Origin: Neodiprion pinetum
Lineage: Eukaryota > Arthropoda > Insecta > Hymenoptera > Diprionidae
NCBI RefSeq assembly: GCF_021155775.2
Contig: NC_060237.1
Coordinates: 6,619,332-6,683,331 of the forward strand
Direction of reading: 5' to 3'
Length of the DNA stretch: 64,000 nt
Every line of letters begins with the position of its first letter. Positions within the stretch are counted from its first letter, which is position 1. The notes under the pieces are model-generated. The model searched no databases. It was not told where the DNA came from and saw nothing but the letters and a program-made list of their open reading frames with translations. The position numbers and the translations under genes were made by a program. Below are positions 1 through 12,072 of the stretch, piece by piece.

Positions 1-2562
1 GTATATCTTATAATCCCATGTAATTTTATAGATCAAGAATTTTTATATTTATTATCTGTATATCTGCCTCTCCGTCTCACGAAAAATTTTCACGCATTAT
101 TCTATGTAAATGACATTTATCATTTTATACGATGTGACGACATCATTTTACGTAAGCATATATTATAAGAATATAGGTTCGACACTATTGTATTATATTA
201 TACAGAAAGCGGATATTTATAGAGGAAACACGATTATATAGATCGAGATGTCAATCAATTCATAATCACTCTCGGTATTAAGAATATTTATAACATAATT
301 TAATGTACTCCGAGTGATTAAGTTATTATACGGCCAAAAATATGCGTGATTTGATGTATGTGCCAAAAAAATGCCTGCACAGTGTATCTGTACAGGTAAT
401 TTATTTATGAGTAGACGGTTAGTTAGAGGTTATATTGAACATATTAGTACTTAATTAGTAACTAATTGTAAGCTACTAAATTTATAACGATATAAGTGAA
501 GTCATCCTGCGAAATCTCATCACCAAATAACACGTTGTAGGTGTTTTTATTTTTATACTGTAATCAAGAGAAAACTAGAGAAAACCGCAAAGAATAATAC
601 AAAATCATTTTTAATAATTCCATTTTATCATTGAAAAAAAAAAAAAAAATAGAGCCTTGTGTCTGATAGTTAAAAGTTGATGAAACGGTATATCGATTTG
701 CTGTTATATTCGTCGATTTAGAAGACAAGAATGATCAAACGAAAATAGAGTCATCGACTTTATTTCGATTTTGTAATTTATCCCTCGGTTTACCTACCTC
801 ATTGACATAATTCCGTATTACATAGACGCGTATATTTAGGTCCGATAAGTCGTTGAACAATCAAACAATAGAGTTTATTAATGCTTTTAATCTAAAAAAA
901 AATGTACGATTAAACGCCTTATGGTGTAACTCCCAATTATAGGCAATTCAGGGTACAAGTCCACTCTGAGCAGCTCCGAGTTTCAACATCAGTCGCGTGA
1001 CTAATGGTGCGCATCTACGAAAACGCACGATATATGTATTATACATAATATACAATATACATATAGGTACACCGATGTATTGTATATAATATATTATGTA
1101 ACGTTGGAGATAAATTGTAATATAATAGAAAATTTTATTGACTGTTGAGATGGATGAAAGTTTGTCTTATCTTTTTTTTTTTTACGTCTCACCTATGAGG
1201 TAAAACTTTCGTCAATTTGTCTATAAATAAGAAAAGGAAAGAAAAAAAACAGTATACTTAATTTCATAAGGATTACAGTTGTACATAAGCGAGTTTAGAG
1301 AGTATCAGTGTAATATATCGTATTTTTATACTTTACAACTGTACGCCGAATACACGAAAACCTTTCGCCATTGTTAATATTTATATTAATATTGCATCCA
1401 TTGTGAACGAGTGTCATCGATATTGAAAAAATAATTCCAACAAAAATACTTATAAATTTTGAGAAGCGAGAAAAAGATCTGAAACCATTCGTATATGCCG
1501 TAGCTCGCTAACTCAAGGTATAAAAATATCCCTCTCGTCAGTTTCATCGAAACGTCCGACCTACCGCAACGTTCCGAATACATAGTCTAATGCGTAAAAA
1601 ATTTATAATTTCGTATATGCCACAGTAAACTATAAAACAATTCAAGTTGCGCACACGTAATAGTTAGGTACGAAGAGGATGTTTAGATTCTACGAAAGTC
1701 GATAAGCAAACCGCATGGTAACTAAGTTACGCGACTGATAAAAGCACAACCCAAGGCATTATAAATACATTTCGTACAGTTCTGTTGTTTACGGAGCGCA
1801 AGTTAGCAGTGGTTCACAAGTCTCTGTCATCTAGAGTATTATTTAGGGTAATAAAGCTCGCTGCCGTTCGCGAGACAATGCGAGTCTTATTTGGATTCCG
1901 AACAGATGATTACTAAAATTTGCATAATCTTGTAGCGGTGTACGCGTGATTAAAATCCAAATTCATTCATTACTTGGGTCGCGAAGGTCGTACGCCAAGA
2001 GAAGTGGAGTTTGAAAAATTTTCCTGGTTCGTACACACACATCGTGCGATATTCGTAGGTATACTAACTTGATGTGACACGTAATACGTAAGTAGCACGG
2101 TGTCGGTTGGTTTGATATTCATATGGTTCATATGCTACATAGTCGGTCCGTGATTGGCCGAATGAAGTAGCCGAAATCCATACTGAATTAGATGGGTCAA
2201 GACATCGGTGACTGATCAGTAGAACTTGTATCAGGAACGTGTCCAGATGTGGAAACGGGAAACAGTGGTCAAGGCTGATTGAAAAAAGTTTTACAGATGG
2301 ATACGTAAGTAGACAAAAAAAAAACAAAAAAAAAAAAAAAAAAAAGAAAAGATAAAGAAAAAGAAACCGCTGAAAGATTCTATTCTTTACGGAATTATTG
2401 TAAATCTCAGTACAAGTGGATAATTAAATAAAGGTTGAGCATTAGAAGAGTGTTAAGAGGCAGTGGAAGACGTTATAATACTTTCAGCGACGCAATTGCG
2501 AGAATATAAAATACCTACTACACGATTGGACTTGTTATTCATGACACGGGACGAACAACAAT
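1..2562. other. Upstream intergenic region, no gene recognised
   Basis: AT-rich sequence upstream of the ETS gene. Only short unconvincing ORFs are present on either strand. It holds A and T homopolymers (for example around 2318-2345) and a 10-bp inverted repeat at 1048-1057 and 1078-1087 inside a TA-rich patch. The ETS promoter and 5' UTR should lie in the right-hand part, but I could not place a start site. An ATG at 2541 starts an out-of-frame reading that overlaps the real start at 2563. Confidence 0.5.
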
Positions 2563-4772
2563 ATGTCGATCGTAAGTTTCCATTTTGTTTAACGTTCTGT
2601 CACACACTTCGTTCGAACTTCGCGCAACATTTATAAACTCGCGCACGAAACTTGATTACCTTATTTTTTCTATTCTCTTTGTCGTGTACCATCTCATTTC
2701 TTTTACAAATTCATTACAACTATTCGCTATGGTAGAAGTATAATAAAATTTCATGATTTAATTCGAATTTTGTCTGCCTATTTTTATAATTTTTTGTCCC
2801 CTTACTCGATTCTCTGCAGTTTGATCATCTGTTTTTTGATGTAAACTGTACGGATTTTAAATCTGAAGTATCGTTAAACAAAGATAATGAAACTCAAAGA
2901 AGCGATATCGAAATTCCTCATTTGGATATTAAACTGGAAGACCCAAACGGAGAATCGGATGATAGTAAGTAATTGCTCTTTATTGTTATACTTGTATAGC
3001 GATAGAAGGGAAAGAAAAAAATTATTCCTCACCGTCGTTAAACAGTAATACATTATTATACCGTATAGTTATGTCTTCTCATATTAATAAATGATTCGTT
3101 GTATTTTTTTCCTTTTTTTCTTTTTGCCATCATCATATACAGGTAACAAAGAGAACAGGAACGAGGACTTGGAAAATTGGAGAAAAAAACCGGTAAATCA
3201 ATGGGATGAAAAAGACACAAAAAAATGGTTAATTTCGACGATAATCGTGGAATTGAGGGAATCTTACGACGTCTGCTGCAGGAGTGAAAAACTTGTTATG
3301 CCAGGACAAGAACTTCTAAGACTGTCGAAAAATAATTTTATAAATCTCTGTGGAACCATCGGAAGTAGGCTTTTCGAATTCTTGCCGAAGCAAAGCGCCC
3401 CAAAGACTCGTCGTAAGTTTTATACTAGAAATTAAAGATGAAAAAACTCAGAAAAAATGTCTTGCACATTAATTTCACGTGAAATAACTCGGTCCAGATG
3501 TTGGATATTATTTTTTTAATTTTTACGCAAACAGATTGCAAAAAAAGTCCGAATATCCGTACCAGACATTGGCAGAAAAAAAAGGTAGAACAGTGGAATA
3601 CGACAGATACAAAAAATTGGCTTCTTTGGATATCTATAGAATTAAATATTTTTTATGACAATATTTGCACTGTTGCCGAGAAATTTTCTATGCCAGGAAA
3701 TGAACTTCGGCAATTATCGCTGCAAGATTTCATCAATCGTGATCCGATTAATGGGGAAAAGTTTTACGAATCGTTACGAGAGGAACGCAACGTAAAACAT
3801 AACGGTAAATCGGTATATATATATATATATATTTGTAAATTTATTTCAAGCAGAAAACAACAAAAATGGAATGAAAATGAAAATAAAAACCTTTTCAGAT
3901 ATTCCATTCCAACGATACCGAGTACCGTACTCCGACGACGAGACATCGGTCGACAGCACAGTCTCGATTTCTGGTAATTAATACGTAAATTAAGCAACGA
4001 GAATAATTGACCAAAGAAATTGAAATACGATTCGATAAACATGAATATATTTTCATCGTGATTAAGTTGAGAGAATTTTCCTTGTAAAACGATTATTCTG
4101 CATAATAATTGAATTTCTCTGTTTGGATTATGCAGATGCAGAATCGGTGAGCAATATAGATTTGGCAAGAACAAAAGTAGAGCGAAAAGGAAGATCTGGC
4201 AAGTTGGATGAAATGTTTTGAAACGAAAAAAACGTGCACAGATAATTGTTTTTCTAATCCATTTGATATGTCAACAGGCAGACACACATTGTGGGTTTGG
4301 GAATTTTTACGAGACTTATTACACAACCCGAAGTATTGTCCTGAATATATATACTGGAAGGATTACAGCAAAAAAATTTTTTGTTTGGTTAAAAATAAAG
4401 AAATAGCACGGATGTGGGGCAAACGTAAGAAAATCAAGAAGAAGGAGATGGACTACGACAAATTTAGTCGTGCGTTAAGGTAAATTTTAGAAATTTGTAT
4501 ACCTATAACATTATTACAATAACTAGTTTCATTTCTTACGCCACAGCAATATAAATATTTGTGAAATAAATCGGCGAGTACTCGTAATCGCAATTATCGT
4601 GATAAGTGACAAATTGTAATTTTTAATTTCATATTTCAGGTATCATTATAAAAAAGGCACTCTGGAATCCGTTGATAAGGAGCGTCTTACTTATCGATTT
4701 GGTCCCGCGGCAACGGGATTAGAAACTGACGATCCCAACTTTGAAAAGGCTAGAGTCAAATACCAGCTCTAA
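2563..4772 (+). CDS. ETS-domain transcription factor with two Pointed (SAM/PNT) domains, ESE/ELF3-like
   Basis: Eight coding exons: 2563-2571, 2820-2964, 3143-3412, 3535-3804, 3899-3973, 4136-4198, 4278-4479, 4640-4772, giving 388 aa. The ATG at 2563 is chosen because only its frame (M-S-I) joins exon 2 without a stop. An acidic N-terminus is followed by two PNT domains (about residues 52-141 and 142-231). Both carry the core pattern W..K.V.QW...DTK.WL and MPG.EL..LS...F. A linker with Ser/Asp precedes a C-terminal ETS DNA-binding domain (about 278-365) with VWEFLRDLL, a WGKRKK block, SRALRYHYKKGTL and LTYRFG. ETS proteins bind GGA-core sites in the nucleus. PNT plus C-terminal ETS, and the ETS wording, resemble vertebrate EHF/ELF3/ELF5. 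The intron after 4198 begins GC instead of GT. A (TA)n run lies in the intron at 3813-3830. The family is certain; the orthology is not. Confidence 0.88.
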
Positions 4773-6231
4773 TGATTTACACGGATTTTTTTTTTTTTTT
4801 TTTTGATGAAACAAATCACGAAGCGAGCAGAAGAAATTATCAGATTTGGAAATCGTGTTATTGAAACTAAAAGCGTTGAAAATATTAATGAAAAAAATAA
4901 CACGATTATATTGATGCGTAATTTGAAAATACGGTGTGAACTCATTGACAGATCTGTCAAAATTATTAATGCTCTTCAACCGACAGAGCAAATTTACGTA
5001 ACGTATTCTATAGAACATATAACGTTTGCATAACATGTTTGAGAGGATAAGAAATTTTCACTAATCCGTCATAGGGACAATTTTTTTTATGCTTTTAATA
5101 CTATTTAAATTTGGTGCGCGATCGTCTAATGGATATAAAAGTGAAGAATAAAAAGACGAAATTATCGTTTTTATTTGATTTATAATGTATTCAGCTTCTT
5201 GAAGTTTATTATACTCATAGGTATAATTACGTACAGCTAGAATAATGATTGTCAATTCTACAGAGTGAAGAAATAAATGCATATAAGCCTGGTAATAAGA
5301 TATTAAAGAATCCGATAGGATTTATAAATATTTTGATTAAAAATGATCTGTAGAGTTTATGTAGTAACGTTTGATGTACTGTATTGTAGTATATTCGACA
5401 ACGTTCCGTTTGTCAAATATACATATAACGCGTTTTTTTCGTTTTTCTTCACGATAATGCTATTAGATTGAACTTTTATAATTTTAATGAAATTTGTAAA
5501 TTTTACAATATGTATTATAATAGAAGTTTAGAGAATAACAATTAAATATAACTGCGAATTTTAAATTTTATTTTATTTTTTTACACCTTTTTACTATAAG
5601 TGTATGGTTATTAAAATACATAAAGGCTTACTACCTCTTTCAATATTTGCGTATAGATAGGCGTGCGCAATTAAGAAATGCTATTTCGTTGCTGATCTAA
5701 ATTCTCAATATATATATAATCATCATTGGATATAGATATCACAGACGGGCATTAGACGGAGCCTAGGTAGATAAAAGCTAATCTCTTGTAAGATTTAGGC
5801 CTATATAATCCAACTTCATAGCATTATTATTACTATAGAGGTGGAAAAAGATTCGCAAAGTGAAATTTACCCGATAGATAAACATAAACCTATATTCGCG
5901 TTTTATCGACATCATTCGTTTACGTTCAACTGAATACATTTGACGAAAACTGAGATAATTATAAATAATATGGAAGCAATCCAGAAAAAAAAAAAAAAAA
6001 AATACCACTTGTGACCGCGACTCAGCCACTGTGTGTAAAAAAAATTATGTAACAAATAGTTCTGCATTATATTCTTTTTGGCTAAATACCATTTATAAGT
6101 AATGCGAATTGCATAAAAGTTGCAAGTACTAAAACTCACCCTAATAGGAAGTATGTCTTTTACCCAAAATTCGACGTGAATTTTGATAACTTTTTTCAAA
6201 ATTCTACTGGCTACTCAACGGCGTTGATTTC
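4773..6231. other. Convergent intergenic region between ETS factor and PRMT3
   Basis: Contains the 3' UTRs of the two facing genes and no recognisable coding sequence. A T-run sits at 4789-4804. An AATAAA at 5272-5277 is a possible poly(A) signal for the plus-strand ETS gene, about 500 bases after its stop. Several short ORFs on both strands (4803-5036, 5061-5282, 5778-6199) look like chance openings in AT-rich DNA. Confidence 0.5.
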
Positions 6232-8928
6232 TTAGTCCAAATAATACACTTGACTAAAACTCTTTAGCTGGATTGTCACAACAAGACCTCTCACATCTTT
6301 GACGTGCCTTCGGCATATTAATTTTCCGTTTACTGTCTCTCCTGAAACAATATATCAATATTAAACTTTACATCATCGACAGTTCTTTATTATTTTCATT
6401 CTATTTACAACTGAAAAGAAACTCCCGATGACTTGCCTTCTGTAACGCTTATCGGCTCGCTTAAGGAGAACACAGTTTGCTTCCAATGTGTGGGAGTTGC
6501 GTGAGGGCCGGTACTGAATTGTATAGGATTATCCAAATCAAAAAACACGTCAAAATATCCGACAATGGCGGTCAAAGATCCAGTTTTTTTGACCTTAAGG
6601 CTGAACGGTGATGTAAAATTCATACATTCTGTTGTTACTTCATAAAGATCAAACGATTGGAGCTCGCAAACATTTGTGATCAGATCTTGCACATGGCAAA
6701 CTTCTATGCTCGGTTCTCTCACCACTTCTGGCTTCATACAACTCATTTTAAATCCGTAAACATTGGACCAATAATCCACTAGGTCAATATAGCGGTCTAT
6801 TTGGTCAAGGAGTGAAAAACTTTCCGTTAGCTTTCTTAAATACTTTTTTTTAGTGTGACAGGAAAACTGAATTATTTAAGACACGTACTAGTATCCCCAC
6901 TACCAACGATATTGATGTTGCACCGATTTGGCAAAAGTTTACCACCCTGTGCGAGGTAATTATCCCTTGCAAAAATAACTGTGTCCAACATTCCTTCGAA
7001 TAGTAAAAAATATCCCATCCATTCAGACACTATGGCATCGACCTTATCTACAGGAAGATCGATATCTTCTAATCGACCCTTCTTCAATGTTATAACATTG
7101 GCGAGATTATTTTCTCTGTAACGAATAATAATACAACTTGAAACTTGGAATTTCGAATTCCGGAACACTTTCTGCAGAAGATTTGCCAGTTAAAAAATTA
7201 CATGAGCAAAAAGGGCTTGAGTGTCGTTGTTCAACTGATTCCTTATCAAAAATACAGTAGAGCAAATATTTGGATTACTTGTCTCACATAATTCACAAGC
7301 ACAATTCATATTTGTCCTTGGTAAAATTTACCTCACAATGTCCATTGCATGGTATATAATGTCTGATTGATCAACGCTAATAACTTGCCGGCAGCCTGAT
7401 TTTGCTGCAAACATAGAGAGAATGCCAGTTCCACAACCAACATCCAAAATGACACAATTATTAAACATGTTTGAATTGGTCAGCAGCGCATCACGGTAGC
7501 TTTCGGTACGAACTTTGTCCTACAAAAATATGACTATGGATGGAACAGATTTAATAATTTTAGCACTAACCTACATACTACATCCAGCTGTGAATAAAAA
7601 GTTTGACGTAGGCAATGCACTGTTTTGTGGTAACCAGAATAATACACATTTATCCCTTAGTTTATGAAAATATAATGGAAACTGGTTGATCTGATGTAAG
7701 TACATTTTTTTTTTCTTTTTTGCAACCTTTGATCAGCACTTAATCAACTAAAAAAAGGAGAGATTTACTACAATAATTACCGTAAGCATTTCATGATGAA
7801 TCGCGAAATGACTATACGTATTAAAGTATCCTTCATCGCATTCCAAGCTTTTATTTTTGACACACATTTCACTGGTGGGCTTCGTCAAGTCATCATCTAA
7901 TACAAGCCTTTGTGCTTTTTCCTTCATTTCCTCGATTTGCTAAAAGTGAAAAAAAGGTCATCAGAATATGAACTAAGATATGAAAAACTAATGTTTGATT
8001 TCATACTTCTTTTGCCAGTTGATACGCAACTTCGCTATGCTCAAGTTGAGCTCTGAGAGACTGTATGGTTCCCTGAAGTTCGACAAAATGAATTTCTGAC
8101 AAAGTGACGCAACCATTTTCCGAGTTCACAGGATAGGCAGTAGGTTTTTTGATATCAGCATCATTAAAATCGTCGATATCTTGGGGTAAAAAAAATTTTG
8201 TTAATCAAACAACAATTAACCACATCTCAACACGCAGGTCATAGAATAATCAATTTATGTTTACCCAACATTAACCAGCTATCATCTTGAAGAACAGGTG
8301 CCAGATATTTATCACTTTCCCATATTTTGAGACTCAATGAATCCAGTTCTTCTGGCTTAGTTTTATTAGCTCTGATATAATTTATGAGTTTAATATATGA
8401 ATATATATCCAGTGAATACTTTCTCTTGAAAGCTGTAAGATTAAATTTGTGCAAGGATTCTAAATGTTTTATGGCCGATGGAAAATTGTCAAAAACATCA
8501 ACACAGAAGAGACAGGTGATATTTTGCGTTGCATCGTTAACTTCATCCCAATCATCGCCGCTATCGTTATCGCTTATCCTGTCAGTTTCAAAACTAGAAT
8601 TATCCAATAGAGGAGGAGCTGTAGAAAGAATAGAAAGAATACATTTAGAAATCGAATCAAATACAATATACGAAAAATGCAAAAAAAAAAAAAAAATAAT
8701 AATAATACGGAAAATAAGCAAGACATTAATTGGATAAAAAAATACAAATTTAATTACTAAATCTTTCAAGTTGGTCGAGTGAGTGGATGAAGTAGAAAAA
8801 TATCTTATCAATTGTCACAACAATCAACGTGAGTACCGTTATTTAATGCAAAACTGCTGGTCTAGATGTAAACTGGATGATACGTTAAATGAAATATACA
8901 AAAAGGAAACTATACCTTCGTCAGTCAT
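6232..8928 (-). CDS. PRMT3: Protein arginine N-methyltransferase 3 (PRMT3)
   Basis: Eight coding exons read on the minus strand: 8928-8916, 8618-8265, 8179-8007, 7939-7781, 7519-7332, 7115-6889, 6796-6437, 6341-6232, giving 527 aa (human PRMT3 is 531). The 13-bp first exon encodes MTDE. Visible in order: an acidic N-terminus; a C2H2 finger (C40, C43, H56, H61) that in PRMT3 recruits the substrate ribosomal protein S2; a helical linker; the SAM-binding core ILDVGCGTG (about 258-266); the double-E loop SEWMGYFLLFE with glutamates near 327 and 336; and a C-terminal barrel with YGFKMSCMK and THWKQTVF. The product is a cytosolic type I enzyme making asymmetric dimethylarginine. The last intron starts with GC (6436-6435); no in-frame GT alternative was found. 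It converges on the ETS gene. Confidence 0.95.
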
Positions 8929-10460
8929 CGCGAGAGTATATTTATATCTAAAAGAAATTTACAGCCCGTGGAAGAGCATAAACTGTTTTGAATTATAGGT
9001 TAATTTTGACGAAGCACGCGTGTTGACCCCGGATTAATCTTCGATTTCAAATCCTATCATAGACGCCTAACCGCCCTTACACAAAAAACGGACCATAGAT
9101 ATAAAATTTATGGAGACGATGTGCCGAGCAACAAAAAATTTTACTTCACTAAATTATCGATGATATACTATTATGGCAGGTTTCTCTCTGTTATGGCTCT
9201 GGTTTGACCTTTCCAGCTCTCCTGATCCCCGGGAGGAAGTAAACAGCGGAACAAAACGAACAAATAAGAGACAAATATGAGGAATAGATAATAAAAATCA
9301 CAAGTAAAGTTTATCGATTCAAAATTCATCTATGCAAGCAGAAACCTGAGAAAGCTCACGCTCGCGATTTTCGTGTCCCCGATTTCGTAGCGCTCTCTGA
9401 CACGATGTAGATTTTTTGGAACTAATTTGCGACGTGCTGGATGGTAAGAGAACGGATATCGGTTACCGACTCGTAATCTACTGTACTTACACGCAGGCGA
9501 TAGATAATACAGAGTATACTTGTCGTAGCACGGCCACAAAACAATTGTGGATGGCGAAAATGGAAAATAATACTCTAGTGAAAATGAATTCTACGAGTTT
9601 CGACGAATTTTTAGGGAAATTGGAACATTGTGCAAAAAATTGTTTTCGTGCAAAATTATAAATATGCATAGCTTCTCACAAAAATTTGTAAATTTTCATT
9701 AAACGTTGCACTTTTTTAGTAAAAAATCTACAAGCTTTTACAATTTTTAACGAAAATTAACAATTCTTTACGAAAAACTATGCATATTCACAATTCTGTA
9801 AGAAATAATACGAAATATCCCAATTTCTGTAAAAATTCGTAATAGTGGAAATTTTCACCAGGGTATACAATGATTGGAATCAGTGGAAGTGAACAGTTTT
9901 TGAGATTATAATACATGTACACCTAAAATCACCCATATTTTCCTTGTTTTTGGAACAAATTCTCTGGCACCTCTTTTATTTACTCGTTACATTAACAGCC
10001 GAATTCGTCTGAAGTAAATTCGATTAATTTTTATGGCAATGAATTCTTCATTGATTTTTCGTCTAATGATTCGAAAAATATGTTTAATTTGCGTATACAA
10101 CCTACTTCAATAATTCCTTAGATTAATAAGATACACAAGAAAACAGAAACAAATCATCATTCTTAATACAGATTTATTGAAATCGAGGGAATTACATATG
10201 CTCGTTTCCACACCACCGCAAACGGTAGCGCATCCGGCGCGTTTTTTTTAACGTGGTATCCCCAGTAGGCCTACTCCACAAAGAAGAGTAGTAAGATCGA
10301 TCTTACGTCCTTCGAAAATTATTAATTGATTTTTCTCAGACGCCGATTTTGTTAAATCGTATTTTCCCAATGACTTTTTACTCGTGTGTATACGCAGTTT
10401 GTTTGCAATTATTCATTTCATGTAATTCAATAATTGTTTAATCTTAATAAAGAACGATTA

Positions 10461-10536
10461 TTTAATGATGGATGAAAGATGAATGTTTAATGATGGATGA
10501 AAGATGATTGTTTTAATTATGGATAAAGAATGCTTG
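10461..10536. repeat. 25-bp tandem repeat, three copies
   Basis: Two nearly identical 25-bp units (10461-10485 and 10486-10510), built around TTTAATGATGGATGAAAGAT, are followed by a diverged third unit (10511-10536). A simple short tandem array in non-coding DNA. Confidence 0.8.
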
Positions 10537-11190
10537 TTTTCATTTTATAAGCAAACGGCGGTGATTTTGGATGATTGCGTACACGGTTTTTATTCGCACG
10601 ACGTATGAGATATTATCATTGTCGAAGAACCTGGCTAATATTCAAGACATTAACGAAACTGAGAGTGAAAACACGAATACCTATAAGACATTGGCATACA
10701 TCTATTGGAAGATTATGCAGAAATCTTCAATTGGACGGAGAAAAGCCGAAGAAGATTACCACAACCACCAAAATACCACAGAGCTGCATGATACTGTAGT
10801 GAAATACAAAGCGAACGCGACCTATGAAAGGGTATTTACCCAACAGACCATCATCAACTCGAGAAGAAACTCCAGCATCAAAAAGATCGAACAAGACAGC
10901 GAAACCAGAAAAAACTGCAGCTGAATAAATTTGACCACACTTCTTAATCACGATGATTGTGAACTCCCTCGCTAAATTTATGTATAACGAAGGAAACAAA
11001 AAATTGACCTAAACCAGACAAAAACCTAAGTAATAGAATGTTGATTTTTAGTGAAGTCAACGAAACTCAGTAACCTGGAACAGATGAGAATATAATTAGA
11101 AACATGTTGAAACAGACAAAAAAGATAATAGTTTGCATATGAAAAAAACTATAATTAGTGAAACAAGAGAAAAATTTCAAAATACAAGAT

Positions 11191-11342
11191 TTGATTAGCT
11201 GAAACACACGTAAGGTTTGATTAACTGAAACAGACAAAAAGCTTGATTAGCTGAAAAAGAAAAAAAGTTCGATTAGCTGAAACAGACAAAATCATTGATT
11301 AACTGAAACACACAAAAGGGGTGATGAGCTGAAACAGACAAA
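11191..11342. repeat. Degenerate minisatellite, about 26-bp unit, six copies
   Basis: Six consecutive variants of TTGATTAGCTGAAACAGACA plus a variable A-rich tail of 5-7 bases. Copies differ by a few substitutions (TTAACTGAAAC, GATGAGCTGAAAC). A related half-unit occurs just upstream, near 11107. No open frame runs through it. Confidence 0.8.
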
Positions 11343-11753
11343 GTTACAATTAGCACAGTCACAGAAGTGCGTACACCGACAAACACTATGTCGAGCCCAA
11401 CTTAACATATTCGCAGCAACAGTCATTAACACGAATATTTCTATTGATGAAACCAAAATGTATTTTTACAGAATCAATAACAGTTTTGGATCAAGGATTA
11501 TTGATAACAATATTTTATTTTACTGGGCTCGCGGTATTTCTCAGTGTACTTGTAAAAAAAATTTGATTTCGTTACCAAAAACAGAGAATCATAAGATCCG
11601 TAAAATAAATACTTCTGTACGTCTTATATTTATTTTATGAATATTTTAGCCAAGAATCTTCATTATCACTAAATACCACAAAATTTTTATTCCCGCGCGT
11701 GGAGCGCTGGCTTGCAAAAGCCGCGCTTTCTGTCAGAACCGAAAAGTTTCAAA

Positions 11754-11971
11754 TCGACGCACAAAAGGCACGGCTAAACTTATAAACTTAATTGTTCGTT
11801 ACAAAATTGACCGAAAAACTGAAAGCTCAGTACAGCAAGAGTGTTTTACTTTTTTATATACCGTTTGCAAAATCGACGCGCAACGGGCGAGATCGTTCGA
11901 TTCGCATGATCAATCGTCGCGCAAAAGGCGCGTCCGACTCCCGTGATTAATCTACGCGCAAAAAGGCGCGA
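11754..11971. repeat. Four dispersed copies of a TCGACGCGCAAAAGGCGCG-like motif
   Basis: Copies start at about 11754, 11873, 11914 and 11951. A related string, GGCTTGCAAAAGCCGCGC, starts near 11708. Each copy is itself partly self-complementary (GCGC..AAAAGG..GCGC). Spacing is irregular (119, 41, 37 bp), so this is not a simple tandem array. Confidence 0.6.
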
Positions 11972-12023
11972 CTGATTAAAAAATCTTAAACATCTAGGAA
12001 ATGCGGTAAATTCTGTAGAAACA

Positions 12024-12072
12024 CAATCCGCATCTGCGTCTTTTTGAATCCGACACATTGCGATGCGGATTG
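12024..12072. repeat. Perfect 11-bp inverted repeat with 27-base loop
   Basis: CAATCCGCATC at 12024-12034 is exactly complementary to GATGCGGATTG at 12062-12072. It could form a hairpin. It may be by chance or a remnant of a small mobile element; no function is visible. Confidence 0.6.

Noticed and set aside
4136..4146. GTGAGC at 4147 as the donor of a tiny ETS exon
   Set aside because: It would end in phase 0, which does not fit the phase needed to enter the ETS-domain exon at 4278. The GC donor at 4199 fits.
4803..5036. Plus-strand ORF after the ETS gene, overlapped by a minus-strand ORF
   Set aside because: It lies in the likely 3' UTR, has no recognisable content, and both strands are open by chance in AT-rich sequence.
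6781..6787. CTAG before 6782 as the acceptor of PRMT3 exon 7
   Set aside because: It keeps frame but removes the conserved NRYIDLVDYW stretch. The acceptor before 6796 restores family length.
8783..8998. Plus-strand 71-codon ORF over the PRMT3 first exon
   Set aside because: It overlaps the PRMT3 MTDE exon and its intron on the other strand and has no family match.
10571..10924. 117-codon plus-strand ORF
   Set aside because: No recognisable domain, Asn/Lys/Thr-rich composition expected from AT-rich DNA, an equally long antisense frame, and no splice or promoter context.
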